From contig CM072878.1 in the NCBI GenBank assembly GCA_036937835.1, positions 16,720,001-16,784,000 on the forward strand: DNA of 64,000 nt, written 5' to 3'. This document shows positions 39,401 to 49,140 of the stretch, in pieces. The notes under the pieces are model-generated. The model was not told where the DNA came from. It saw only the letters and a list, made by a program, of their open reading frames with translations, and searched no databases. The stretch comes from Pampus argenteus (Eukaryota > Chordata > Actinopteri > Scombriformes > Stromateidae). Position 1 is the stretch's first letter. Every line of letters starts with the position of its first letter. The translations under genes and the position numbers were made by a program.

Positions 39401-40215
39401 AAGATTGAGAGTAATTTCACTCTCTGATCATGCATATCAAAATATGATCTATTCCTATAGCTTCACATAGAGAGAGCCGCCTAGCAACCCCAAGACTGTG
39501 TTCAGACTGACAGTACAATGACAGTTTGCTCTTTGCATTTTTCTTGATGGCTGTCTGCAGAGCATCATCCCAATTAACCCTAACCATTACATACTTTGTT
39601 TTTTTTACTCCCTAAGGATCAAAATAAAATCGCTAAATGTGAATAACATATATCAGTGGATTTGCATGCACATAGCTTTGACAAAACCTTACATTGTTTG
39701 ACCTACAGAAAACCAGCTTAAAAGAACTGACATTTGGAGTGAGGCAGAGGGGCGGCAGAGAGTCTAAACTCCAGGAAGCGACAGTATCATATTAGCTGTG
39801 TCACATCATCCAATTTGATGCAACATTACTTTGCTCGAGTATAAACTGATCCATAAGAGTCCTGGTTTACAGTCATTTGTGAGACAGAAGTCGATGATAC
39901 AAATGCATCTCTTGAATAAACCACATTAACTTATTGTCCTGATAATGGCCGGATCCGGGCAGTGCTAGTGTGTTACTGTCTAGTTAACATGTTAACCTCC
40001 ACATGTAGTCACCAAGTGAGCCTGCACTACCTGATTATTTACTCTTACTTTGCTGCGCTACTTCCTGCTCTGACCTAGAACTGAACTGAGACTCTCTCAA
40101 TTTTGTTTCCCAGAGTTCCTGTGACCCGGTGGCAAACCACTCTGAGTCCATCAGCCACACTGTGACAGTCCCCCTGCAGACTACGCTGGGCACCCTGGAG
40201 GAGATTGCCTGCTGA
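22674..40215 (+). CDS. asic2: asic2, acid-sensing ion channel subunit 2 (exons 2-10, 5'-partial)
   Basis: Trimeric proton-gated sodium channel subunit of the DEG/ENaC family, found in the plasma membrane of neurons. Nine exons (22674-22824, 30261-30388, 33427-33577, 33894-33950, 36678-36831, 37800-37891, 38628-38707, 39302-39370, 40114-40215) join in frame into 327 codons plus TGA. Seen: FTRYGKCYMF near the start, PPPWGEC, the Cys-rich segment CRIDCETRYIVENCNCR, sequons NMT and NKS at fragment residues 180 and 207, GLLGDIGGQMG entering TM2, the GAS filter at 256-258, and the C-terminus TLGTLEEIAC. Mammalian ASIC2a has 512 residues; adding 185 to the fragment numbers puts the sequons at 365 and 392 and the degenerin glycine at 430, as in ASIC2. 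The C-terminus is of the ASIC2 type and unlike that of ASIC1. The a/b isoforms differ only in the first exon, which is outside the window, so the isoform cannot be told. Related family members bind PICK1 through this C-terminus. Confidence 0.96.
22985..23042. repeat. short fragment of a GTTAGGG-rich fish repeat
   Basis: CACTGTGGTTAAGGTCTGGT then TAGGGAAAGATGTTGGTTT. This resembles a repeat with GTGGTTAAGGTTTGGTTAGG that is common in percomorphs. Confidence 0.4.
24825..24847. repeat. (TA)n microsatellite
   Basis: About eleven TA units. Confidence 0.92.
26207..26249. repeat. (GT)n microsatellite
   Basis: About 21 clean GT units in asic2 intron 2. Confidence 0.95.
27420..27453. repeat. (GT)n microsatellite
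   Basis: About 17 clean GT units. Confidence 0.95.
29436..29457. repeat. (CA)n microsatellite
   Basis: Eleven CA units. Confidence 0.92.
29677..29702. repeat. (GT)n microsatellite
   Basis: Thirteen GT units. Confidence 0.92.
29896..29928. repeat. (GT)n microsatellite, impure
   Basis: GT with ATAT and GC interruptions. Confidence 0.9.
30261..30388 (+). CDS. asic2: asic2 exon 3
   Basis: 128 bp between TTCCCAG and GTAAGT. Its first two bases complete a GAG codon split by the intron. It encodes EDTAFEAGVRVQIHSQ through GFGVAPGFQTFVATQEQR, part of the extracellular palm/finger region, and ends on a codon boundary. Confidence 0.95.
30389..33426 (+). other. asic2 intron 3
   Basis: 3.0 kb GT-AG intron with a long poly-T just after the donor and a CT tract at 32.31 kb. 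Stretches near 31.73-31.99 and 32.43-32.66 kb have few simple repeats and several TAAT-type cores, and are noted as possible conserved non-coding DNA. No gene seen. Confidence 0.85.
32311..32340. repeat. (CT)n microsatellite
   Basis: About 13 CT units, then CCCTC. Confidence 0.93.
33427..33577 (+). CDS. asic2: asic2 exon 4
   Basis: 151 bp. It starts LTYLPPPWGEC and ends CRMVHMP plus one base of a Gly codon, before GTAAGC. It carries the start of the thumb domain and six of its disulfide-forming cysteines. The stretch just after GEC (ESKALESG) is the part least like the mammalian protein. Confidence 0.95.
33578..33893 (+). other. asic2 intron 4
   Basis: 316 bp GT-AG intron. Nothing else recognised. 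Confidence 0.9.
33894..33950 (+). CDS. asic2: asic2 exon 5
   Basis: 57 bp, phase 1 to phase 1, so it could be skipped without a frame change. It encodes GDASYCTPEQYKDCAEPAL with two conserved thumb cysteines. Flanked by TTCATAG and GTAAGT. Confidence 0.94.
33951..36677 (+). other. asic2 intron 5
   Basis: 2.7 kb GT-AG intron. It contains CA and AT simple repeats and a 255-codon plus-strand open frame (34488-35255) that I judge accidental. No gene seen. Confidence 0.85.
35066..35094. repeat. (CA)n microsatellite
   Basis: CA with one GA unit in asic2 intron 5. It lies inside the 255-codon open frame noted elsewhere. Confidence 0.92.
36678..36831 (+). CDS. asic2: asic2 exon 6
   Basis: 154 bp after a long pyrimidine- and CCA-rich tract ending TTGAAG, and before GTAAGT. 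It encodes AKLSALESSNCMCRTPC, then the sequon NMT, YNKELSMVKIPSKTS and the sequon NKS. The spacing from the preceding ALG position to CxCRTPC equals that of mammalian ASIC2 (10 residues), which fixes the acceptor although its AAG is not typical. Confidence 0.92.
36832..37799 (+). other. asic2 intron 6
   Basis: 968 bp GT-AG intron with a TTTG run near 37.42 kb and a TA microsatellite at 37.56 kb. Nothing else recognised. Confidence 0.88.
37558..37580. repeat. (TA)n microsatellite
   Basis: About ten TA units in asic2 intron 6. Confidence 0.92.
37800..37891 (+). CDS. asic2: asic2 exon 7
   Basis: 92 bp between TTTTCAG and GTAGGT. It encodes DNILVLDVFFEALNYETIEQ and KKAYEVAGLL, the wrist segment leading to TM2. 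Its last base is the first base of the split glycine codon at the degenerin position. Confidence 0.95.
37892..38627 (+). other. asic2 intron 7
   Basis: 736 bp GT-AG intron that splits the codon for the degenerin-site glycine. Nothing else recognised. Confidence 0.9.
38628..38707 (+). CDS. asic2: asic2 exon 8 (TM2 and selectivity filter)
   Basis: 80 bp between TCTACAG and GTTGAT. It encodes [20 protein letters not shown] then FDYAYE: the pore-lining second transmembrane helix, the GAS filter, and the acidic E and D at the inner end. The donor GTTGAT is a weak match to consensus, but the reading frame leaves little choice. Confidence 0.95.
38708..39301 (+). other. asic2 intron 8
   Basis: 594 bp intron with donor GTTGAT and acceptor CTGCAG. 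Nothing else recognised. Confidence 0.88.
39302..39370 (+). CDS. asic2: asic2 exon 9
   Basis: 69 bp, phase 0 to phase 0. It encodes the proximal cytoplasmic tail VVKDRLLDLLSREEEEESHG then EDV, with a five-glutamate run. Acceptor CTGCAG and donor GTAAGA. Confidence 0.94.
39371..40113 (+). other. asic2 intron 9
   Basis: 743 bp GT-AG intron before the last exon. It contains a short TTAACCCTAACC string near 39.57 kb, too short to mean much. Nothing else recognised. Confidence 0.88.
40114..40215 (+). CDS. asic2: asic2 exon 10 (C-terminus and stop)
   Basis: 102 bp after TTTCCCAG. It encodes SSCDPVANHSESISHTV, then TVPLQTTLGTLEEIAC, and TGA at 40213-40215. The final residues match the ASIC2 tail, a known PICK1 PDZ ligand in mammals. 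Confidence 0.96.
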   Translation, partial: SSCDPVANHSESISHTVTVPLQTTLGTLEEIAC

Positions 40216-40518
40216 GGCCCTCCCTCCTTCCCCTCAGAGCCACACATACTGAGAGGCTGCCTCCATTGGGTGGCGCTACGTCCTCTGTTTGGGCACCCTG
40301 CAGGACCTTAACGGGGGAGGGGAAGAGACGAGGACAAAAACAAGGGTTGGTCTGTGGACAGCGCTGCGCTGTGTCACACCGCCCTGTCTAGGGGCACTAA
40401 TGGGGATTAAGGAGCTGTCAGCTGGACTTATCAGCCCCCTCTGTCACCCTGCACTGTATTGTAGTTGGAGGGCAGCTTTCGCTGTGCCAGACCTGCATTG
40501 GAGTCTGTGTCTCCTCAT

Positions 40519-40535
40519 ACACACACACACACACA
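40519..40535. repeat. (CA)n run in asic2 3' UTR
   Basis: Eight CA units within the inferred 3' UTR. Confidence 0.88.
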
Positions 40536-41149
40536 GAAATTCAGAGACTGGGTGGGGCAGCTACCCAGAGGGGGCTCATCCCTGTGCAGCGTAGCTATGT
40601 AACAAACACATTCATATGTCGCCCACTGCCAAATGAACTGTACAAAATTGGTTTTGAACTGTCCAAACTGCATGCGTCAATCTATCTTGCTCTGTTTGCT
40701 GATGCATACATCGGACTGCAGTGTTGCTTTACTGTACATGTGTGCCATTTGTCTCTCTATCTGCAGGACAGGCCCGTGTCAAGGGCCCAGGTGAGATATC
40801 GAACTTCGAATGTACAGATTGAACATATGGTTGTTTAAAATCATAGTTCAGATGTGACCAATCCATCTTTGAAAGTCTCTTCTATTCACCAGAGGCTGGT
40901 GATGTGTGAGTATTACTGAGGAGGGGAAAAAAAAAAGAAGCCTGAACTTTCTGTTTTGTTTACTGAAACCAGAGTGAAAACTTAGACATTTTGTAGCCCG
41001 CGTTTTTGCATTTTTGTTTTTTTTCACCTGTCAGTTTCAGTTTAATCAGTTTACTAAAAGGCATGTTTGCTACGTGATTCCCAGGGTGCTAAGCTGTTCT
41101 CGACAGACATCTTTAAAGGGATGTCACACTCTTACTGTTAATTTATGTG

Positions 41150-41155
41150 AATAAA
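41150..41155 (+). terminator. candidate asic2 poly(A) signal AATAAA
   Basis: Canonical hexamer about 0.93 kb after the asic2 stop codon. It is one of two candidates and not strongly favoured. Confidence 0.35.
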
Positions 41156-42200
41156 TGACTGGCTTTTGGCTGCTGCACCTCACCACAACACTCTGCTAAG
41201 TGAGTTAGAAACTGAATTCACTTGCCTGCCAGACAGTAAGCCGCGTTCAAAAATGCTCCAGTAAATGAATATGCCCAGGGTGCTGTCACACCATTATTTC
41301 ATTAACAGAATATCCAGGTGACATTTTGGACAGCTATTACCATTTTATCAAAGATGACAAAAATTGTCTTCACCAAAAACAATCCCCCTGGCTTATTTTA
41401 AACCGTTTTCATGATCATAGAAATGATTGCAAAAGTATGATGAGGATGATTCAACCCAGAATTGTTTTGAAGGATACGGGGTCTGCTGTATTATGGTGTA
41501 AATATCTGTGTTTTTTCTTTCTTTTTCCTCATAAAAAACGGGTACCACGCAGACATGCCTGAAGCAGATCTAATTTAAAAGAACTTAAGTGATACGTCAA
41601 CACCCGGTCCAGAAGTGACTACGTATCGGTCGCATTTATTTTGTAATATTACTCGATTTGCAGCTCTCTGTGGGTGAGAATGTTATTCAGTAGCATTTTT
41701 TTGAATGTCATGCTAAAAATGGAGGACACACTTTGCTATGAGCACCTAGCATCCTTTACAATACAGCCAAATCTACAGTGTCCTCAGAAACAACAGTTAC
41801 ATACTGTATATATGGCTTTACACCAAAAGCTTGTGTGAGATCATTTGAAAGATTTCTATTTCTAGTCCACGTTCATCCCAGCATGGTCTCTGTCATCATG
41901 GTAATGTACATTGCAGGTAGGAATGAATTCAAGTGCTTTGTAAGACTGTATGAATCATGACTTCCCATCTGTGCTTCAACCTGCTGTCTCTGTGTACTAT
42001 CTCATGTTGTGGCTTCAGACGAACACAGTCCTAAGCGAGCCGGCAGGGGTGTGAGACAAAAAAAAACGTGTCTTTGCAACCTTTGATGGAAACAACACTG
42101 GCTGTTTCTTCTCTCTACTTTGGCTTCAATTGTTATTGCAGGACAATGTTTTTTCTCATTTTGTGATGCAGCATACAGTGTGTGTTTTTAATGTGAAACG

Positions 42201-42206
42201 ATTAAA
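42201..42206 (+). terminator. candidate asic2 poly(A) signal ATTAAA
   Basis: Common variant hexamer about 2 kb after the asic2 stop, followed by a G/T-rich stretch (GTTGTTTTGCAGCGGTGG) like a downstream cleavage element. Confidence 0.4.
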
Positions 42207-43294
42207 TGAAAAAGTTGTTTTGCAGCGGTGGCGTCCTGTTGTAGCAAAAGACTGAGCAAAGGCAAAGTTTGTTTCAACAACATAAAAAAAAGGCTTTAAA
42301 TTATTTGGCTGTAGACCTCTGTTGTTGTTGTCTAAAAGCTACACGTCAGTGAGCCGCGCTGTTTCACGGTGTATAAATGACATGTTCCTTCACCCAGATA
42401 ACCAACAGTTGCAGTATTTTATTTAGAAACAGCTCTAACGATTAATAACAGCAATCAAGTTTTCAGACTCAGAGTGTCAGTGAGAGCGGTTCTGTGTAAG
42501 AAGGGCGCCACTGAGCAAGAGAACATTGTTCTATTTGTTCTGTTCTGTTTAGAGAACAAGTAAAGAACGTCCCATATGTAGTCATGTACATGTACAAGCC
42601 AGCAAAGCCAACGTAAACAGAACTGCATTAACACACATTCACAGTGGTATCTGCCTTACACGGAAGAATGAAAACATGATCACTGTTATTAGTCTACATG
42701 AGATGTGTTGACAATAATGCATACATAAAAATACATAAAATTATTAGGAATATCCTTTAAGAAAAGATATGATAATATAGAAAGACAAATAAATAGGAAA
42801 TATAAATAGACATGTCTTGGTAGAGCTGGACAATGACTTCACAGGCGCATTCACAACTTTCATATGTGGGTGTTAAAAAAAGAATACAAAGAATAAAGGT
42901 GCCTGACAGCTATAAAGAAAGAAAGAGCTGGAGAATAGAAAGCCATCAATGGATCAAACGTACAGTAGCTTAGCAAGATGCAATTTCCCTCTGATGTCTG
43001 TGCTACGCTCTTAATCACCTCAAGTGTTCCCCTATTCAGCATCAAACGGTTATGGCGGCTTTGACAATAGAAAGAGTCACGTCACAGCGGCAGAAAAATC
43101 CATTTGAAACCTGATTTAGCTTGCTGGTCAGGTTTTATTAAGTGTTCCCACTTTAAAGAAAATCCAACAGCAGTAGCAGCGAGTACTGAAACCCAGAGAC
43201 TGCCAATATGCCCTTTCTCCGTGGCTACACGTTTGTTCCATAATTCCTTTTAATAATATTTTCTCCTTTAGCTCAGACATGCAGAAATCATATG

Positions 43295-43370
43295 AAGGAA
43301 GGAAGGGAGGAAGGAAGGAAGGAAGGAAGGAAGGAAGGAAGGATGGAAGGATGCAAGGAAGGATGCAAGT
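43295..43370. repeat. (GGAA)n tract
   Basis: Purine-only tetranucleotide run, clean in the centre and with GGAT and GCAA variants after it. GGAA runs can bind ETS factors, though that role is not shown here. Confidence 0.95.
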
Positions 43371-45659
43371 GAGCTGAAAGAGATTATCGTAGGGACTTTT
43401 GATTTTGTTCAGAGCATTTTTAGGATACCTAGCTTAGAAGATGACCTCTGATTTTTGGTTTACTCATAATAATATTTTACACAGTGTCAGAGAATCATAT
43501 GTGGGAGCTGCTGCAGGCTGGGGTTCAGCCTCAGTTCAGCCTCCGTTCATTTAGCATATATCTAGGCTTTGGAAATTGCCTGCAGGTCAGCCATAGTGCA
43601 TCAGCAACCCGTTGTAAACACATCGATTGCTTTAGTAGAATAGGAACTCACACACATCAGAGGTAAACAGCAAAGTAGAAACAATAAGATCAAACACTTC
43701 AGTGCATTTAAGTGTTTCTTTAATCAATTTTGTATGCGGAAGCTCTGCCAAAGACAAAAAGTAGAGCATGAATGTGGATAACCAATGTCAAAGTCTAGCA
43801 GGTGCACTCAATTTTAATTAAGTTTTTTTTTTTTTTTCCAGTTTCTGTAAATACAGGAGAGTAAAATTATCTTTTGGCTTTTCAACTTTTAAATGTGCAT
43901 CAGTCTTTTATAGCAACAGTGTTTTTTTTTATCACTATACAGACAGAAGTTTTAGCTTTTAAGCACGAGTTTCAATTTTGCTGCTCTCCAAGCCGGCTTT
44001 ATTCATGCATTAGCAATAAAGAAGCTCTTTAACAATTGCACATGTCTTCAGAAAGTCCACTTATGTGTTAAAGCTTTGTTTAAAAAAAAACCTCAATTTA
44101 TAGTTATACGTTCTCTCTTTTGAAGAGATCAAACAGTTGTACGGTGTGGCCTCCAGGTGATGGGTTTTCTTCAGATCCTCTTTTTGCTAACAAATCGTTT
44201 AGTCCCTGTTTTCTTACTCTGCTGTTTGTGGTAAAACCAAAAAAGAAGAGTACTCGGTACTGAAGATGGTATAGCAGAAGCATCTATGTATTTTACTCCC
44301 GTGTGTATATGATAGAACCAAGCAGAGGCAGGACATCAGCTTGGAGATGTAAGTGACTATATGCATATAGTTTCTATACGCATACTTGCATTTTAAATGT
44401 AAATTATTACCTCATGAATGTGCTGTGACAGTATGTTCATCAGTAAAAGAACAGAAGCTGGATTTTGAGTCAGCTTGATTTAATCCTATCAGCGTTTCAC
44501 ATGCTTGTACTCTTCGTTCGTGTCAGAGGGAGCAGATTAAAGAGAAAATGAGAGATAATTTGAGTGTGAACAAAGAGCAAAGAGACAGTTGTACGTTGAC
44601 AGTAGGAGCGCACTGAATCAAGAAAGAACAAAACATATCAGGGGTGAAAGATAGAAGCAGGGACGTCATTTTCTCTTTTTCAACAGTTGCACGTGTCTTT
44701 GACCGAATGGGAACACGGGGTTTTCATCCCAATTCACTCCCACAGTAATTATCTCCAACCTCATCCCTGGAAATCTCAGTCAGGCCACATCCAGGACAAT
44801 ACATTTAACCTTGATCTATAATTCATGCACCTGCAAATATAATGTCATCAAAGCAATATGGGCAGCATATTAGAATTTTTTTTTAAACTTTAAAGCAGAC
44901 ACAGAAAATAGAGAGACGTAGACCTAATCTTACTGAATATGATAGTGTTCATATTGGAAAGGTATTTTTTACTAAATTATAATAGAAAATAGGTTATATT
45001 TATCTTTGTTCTGCTGCACATTAGAGAAACAGACCTCCTAAATGTCCTCACCCAGACCAGCGTAACAGAACATCAGAAATGACTGCATCATTTGTTTTAC
45101 ATATAAATTTGCTAGTTATTACCTGGAGCTGAATCATATTTAATTACCTGTTGACTCTGTTTATAGCTTAAGAGAGTTGATTACCAGTTTAATCACAAGC
45201 CACAGACTCAGAAGGGTGTCTTTTCCGAAACGAGCCTCCGGGAAATCAGTGACATTCGGAATAGTTAACCGGGTTAATAATCCATTCGGCTAATGAAGCG
45301 ACATATGCGTCCACCTGATGAGCTCTCTTAACATTCCTGAGATCCTCCAGGACAGTTTTGGAAATGTATCAGGGAGTCTGTGTGTGCTGTGATAATTACT
45401 GAAACAAGGCTGCAACATCCCATATGTCTTGCGAATCATCATGGCCTGATGAGTTTAAGCTCCGTACAAATTCCCCTAAAGAGATTTACAGGAGCGCTTT
45501 GAAGCCGTTATATAAAAACACAGTGTGCTGGGCTATTCATGTGCACAATGGACTCCAATCTTCAGATTTTGATTGAAACTTGGCTCACGTGTGAGTTTTA
45601 TAAAATGAAGTTGGTCAGAAGTTGGCCATATGTAGGTATTATGGCCTGACTTTGAAAAT

Positions 45660-45932
45660 GTTTAACCTCATAGTGGTGACCTGCTGGTGGCGCTAGAGTC
45701 CATTGGGCACCATAGATATCTGCAATGCAATGATTTTCCAAACTTACTGGGACGGCTAATGAAATGGAGCCATTGTTGATGTTATTAGTTACAGCGTCGC
45801 TTTTCCTTCTTTCACAAGTCAAAATTTCTGCTGTAAAAAAAATAAAAAAAGCCATTTGCTGTTGAGATATACAGAAATGGACCAACTGCCGGACAGATCA
45901 ACATCGCCATCCCGAGAGTCACACTGCTAAAG
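45660..45932. repeat. decayed teleost-type dispersed repeat
   Basis: Contains GACCTGCTGGTGGCGCTAGA, then CCATAGATATCTGCAATGCA, then TGTTGAGATATACAGAAATGG, GGACAGATCAACATCGCCATC and CGAGAGTCACACTGCTAA, in the order known from a repeat common in perciform genomes. It is disrupted in the middle by an A-rich insertion. Recognition is from memory of the family. Confidence 0.6.
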
Positions 45933-46222
45933 GATCATTTCTTTTCCCTGAAATAACACAACACAACAAGTAAGGATGTGAAAAATAGATATGAATTGTT
46001 ATTCACATCAAAGCCTTAATCGGAGAACAAAGAAGACCGTGCAAGAGGTTGTAGGGTTTAAAATTAAACTTTATTTGTCATAAAATAGAATCCAATCTAA
46101 GACTTTCCAGTGCAAATAAAAAGAAATTAAAACAATGATTTAAATTTAAGATGATAAATGAATATTAAACTAAACCACAAAGCCCAAAACAATCACAGTC
46201 ATAATGGTGGAAGAGATTAAGG

Positions 46223-46273
46223 GGTGTGTGTGTGTGCATGTGTGTGTGTGTGTGTGTGCATGTGTGTGTGCAC
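46223..46273. repeat. (GT)n microsatellite with GCAT units
   Basis: GT runs broken twice by GCAT, a compound repeat. Confidence 0.93.
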
Positions 46274-47619
46274 ATCTGGCTGTGTTTGCATTCCTCTGTA
46301 AAATGTATTGTGCCAAACAGTAATAGATGACATTGCCTGCAGGGAAATCTGGGCCAATCCAATGAAGCCGAGGACACAAGGGAGACTTTTAGAGAAGGGC
46401 CACCACAATTGCAATCATTTGTTCACCGGCTCATCCATCACTGAGAAATCTACTTGGTACAAGTTACATTATGAAGAAAGTCATCTGGGGAGGTTATTGT
46501 GTGGTGTGTTCATGCTGCACAGTATCTCCGAGGTGGCACAGATTAGATTAGAACGGAGAATCAGGACCACGTTTGTGTGCTATCATGACCAGATGTTGAG
46601 TTCTGATTCAATAACACGTGGCCTTTTATCGGTATCACTCCTGAGAAATATTACTGACTTTTTATTTTATCTCATATCTCATAGTTCAAGCGAGTCTTTC
46701 GGTCCCTGAAAACAATTAGAATTTTTGGATGTTAAAATCATCATCAGAAAACAGATTTGGGGGGTAAAAACATTTATCACATTTATTTCCTGCCAGCACC
46801 ATCGGTCCCTCGCCGGGTTGTGTCATGTTCTCCTTGTGCCATCTAGTGGTGACACAGTAGCACATTTGACTATCATGAAGAAGGTGATATAAACCTTCAT
46901 ATACATAAAATTATAGAAAATAGTAAAAACTGAGAGAGAGATTGAGATCAGCGAATTTCTAGCATTTTTGTTTAAATAATGACAAAAACTATTATTGAAT
47001 TAACAAAATAGTAGTCCATTATTTTCCTGTTGATCGATTTAATGATTAATCAATCAATCAATCATTGCAGCTCTTCTTATTAAGTAGCCATGAGCATGTG
47101 GCTTACAACACATCTGCACACTGTGCTGATTTTAATACAGGTTCGCTCTCATTTAGCCACAAAAACATCAGTGAGGTCGGCCTCTGATTGGGAAAAATCA
47201 ATAATGAGGAAACTGGATTCACAAAAGTATAGACGACAGTTGAAGCCTGATTAGTTTAAGTGTCCCTCGTGCCAGGAAGAAACAAAGTGTCATCTGTGAA
47301 AGATCGATATTAAGCCCCCGTAGCAAGTACAGCCCCTCTCTGTTGTTTAAAATATCAACATTGTGCTGCAGCACTACGATTTTCCCTGATCAAAGCATGA
47401 AAAACTGCCCCAGACCAGAAACCAACAAGGTGTCCACATATTTTTGGCAACTTTCTGCCCCATATATCCCAATAGTCTGTATGAACGTTAGTTATAGCTA
47501 ATGAAAATGCCCAGATGAGGCAAACATGACCCTTTCTTGTATGTTGAAAGGCTCTAAAGAGCTTGTTGCATTAAAGCATGTTTAAATTAGTGTTGAGTTA
47601 TCAGGTCAAGTTTATTTAT

Positions 47620-47690
47620 GAAGCACATTTCCTGCTACAGGCGTAGACTCAATGTGCTTCTAACTTAAATAAATAATAATAAAAAAAAGC
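47620..47690. repeat. fragment of a dispersed fish repeat (TTTATTTAT-AGCAC type)
   Basis: CAGGTCAAGTTTATTTATGA followed by AGCACATTTCCTGC and CAATGTGCTTCTAA. This pattern (AAGTTTATTTATA...GCACATTT...AAGTGCTTTACA) occurs widely in fish genomes. Short and decayed. Confidence 0.5.
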
Positions 47691-49019
47691 TAAACATTTT
47701 TAATATAATCACAACGACTGGCAACGACGTCTGCAGTCTCTGCAACAGGCAGTGAGTCTCTGAACGGATGTGACTCACTCTGCAGCTCACTAATCAACTC
47801 ATTGGCAGCACCTGCCATCATTGGCATCTTATCGCAAAGACAAAAACACACAGACAAAGTGAGCAGATGGGTAATTGCTTGATTTATGACAAATCAAACG
47901 TCTGCACAGAGACAAAAGAGACAACATAACAGGTAAAAAGACTCGATATGTACCTAATTTCCATTTTTTGTTACTTTTTTATCCCACTAGATATTAGAGG
48001 GAAGCTACATTTATTTGTTTAGTTTTAGTTAGTAGTTACTTTTCAGATTAAAATGTATGCAAAGATTATTAAATCCAACACCACACTGTTAAAGAATAAC
48101 TCCTTGTCATGTTTCAGATGTCTATGAGCTGTTAGCAGTTCCACCAAAGAGTGTAGGCTACCTTTACCTTTAATACTTCAAATACATATACCTGATGGAT
48201 GATTCTTCCATAAGTAGGAATACACTATTTGTAGTACAATCACATCTCTGAAATCTTCCTCAGATAATTTATTTGAGAAATGAAAATAAATACTCTAATG
48301 CTTTAGTTAACAAACATTTTTTTATTTTTTTTTCTGAGCGTTTTGCGATCTCAACCCCAATGATTCATACAGGAAAACTAATGTGGAAGTTCAATGCTTT
48401 TAATTTGAAGGTCATCTCATTCGTCTTTGGCAAAAAGCCTCCGGATGAAAGTTGTTTTTATAGTTCCAGTGATGAGTCGGGACTCTAAACCGGAATTACA
48501 TCCAGTCTGGATAATACAGAAGTGCTCCTGTGCCAAAGACCATATAGCTGTAATTGAATTCAGATTTAATTATAGCTCAATATATCATCATCATTATAGC
48601 TTCTTCCAAGGTCCAAATGAGTTCAAAGGCTTTTTCTTAGTCGTCTATTATCCATATCTTAAAACAAACTATATCAGTACTTCAGTCACTCTCTTCTAAT
48701 CTATTGACGTCATAAACCTCCATTTAAATTTCCACATTCTGCCCTCAGTTAATTAGGTTTACAATGTTAAAAAAACACATTTAAAAAGTCTCATTATGAG
48801 CAAACGGAGAGAATCCAAACTCAAAGTGAAACTATTAAAAACATCATTAATCATTAACTTAAATAACACGAGGCTAATGAGAACTCCCCGCATGATTTCA
48901 CTCTGTGCTTTTGCAATTTCAGTGTGTTCATCCTGTTCTATCTTGTTTTGTTTTGTCTCGTCCTTGAGGAAATCTTCAGTCCCTTTAACCAAACTGCATC
49001 ATGTTCGTAGACCTTGACG

Positions 49020-49140
49020 TGTGGCAGGCAAGGACGACTCTACTTTATTTATAAAGCATCTTTCATACAAACATGCTGCCCAAAGTCCTTCATGTAGCAA
49101 GAATAAAACAACACAGATAAAACAATAAAAAAAAATAAAG
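49020..49140. repeat. second fragment of the TTTATTTAT-AGCAC type repeat
   Basis: GGCAGGCAAGGACGACTCTA, CTTTATTTATAAAGCATCTT, GCCCAAAGTCCTTCATGTAG, then an A-rich tail. Same layout and orientation as the copy near 47.62 kb. Confidence 0.5.

Larger units (their letters stand above)
40216..42225 (+). other. asic2: asic2 3' UTR (end estimated)
   Basis: Follows the TGA without a break. Candidate polyadenylation signals on the plus strand are AATAAA at 41150-41155 and ATTAAA at 42201-42206; a GT-rich stretch follows the second within about 30 bases. Which site is used, or whether transcription runs further, cannot be told from sequence. A CA microsatellite lies at 40519-40535. Confidence 0.5.

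Noticed and set aside
22674..40215. Assignment of the channel to asic1 instead of asic2
   Set aside because: The C-terminus TLGTLEEIAC, the sequon spacing and the tail after TM2 match ASIC2. ASIC1 ends differently and has a different tail.
46308..46709. A 133-codon plus-strand open frame between the genes
   Set aside because: No domain, signal peptide or splice context, and no similarity I recognise.
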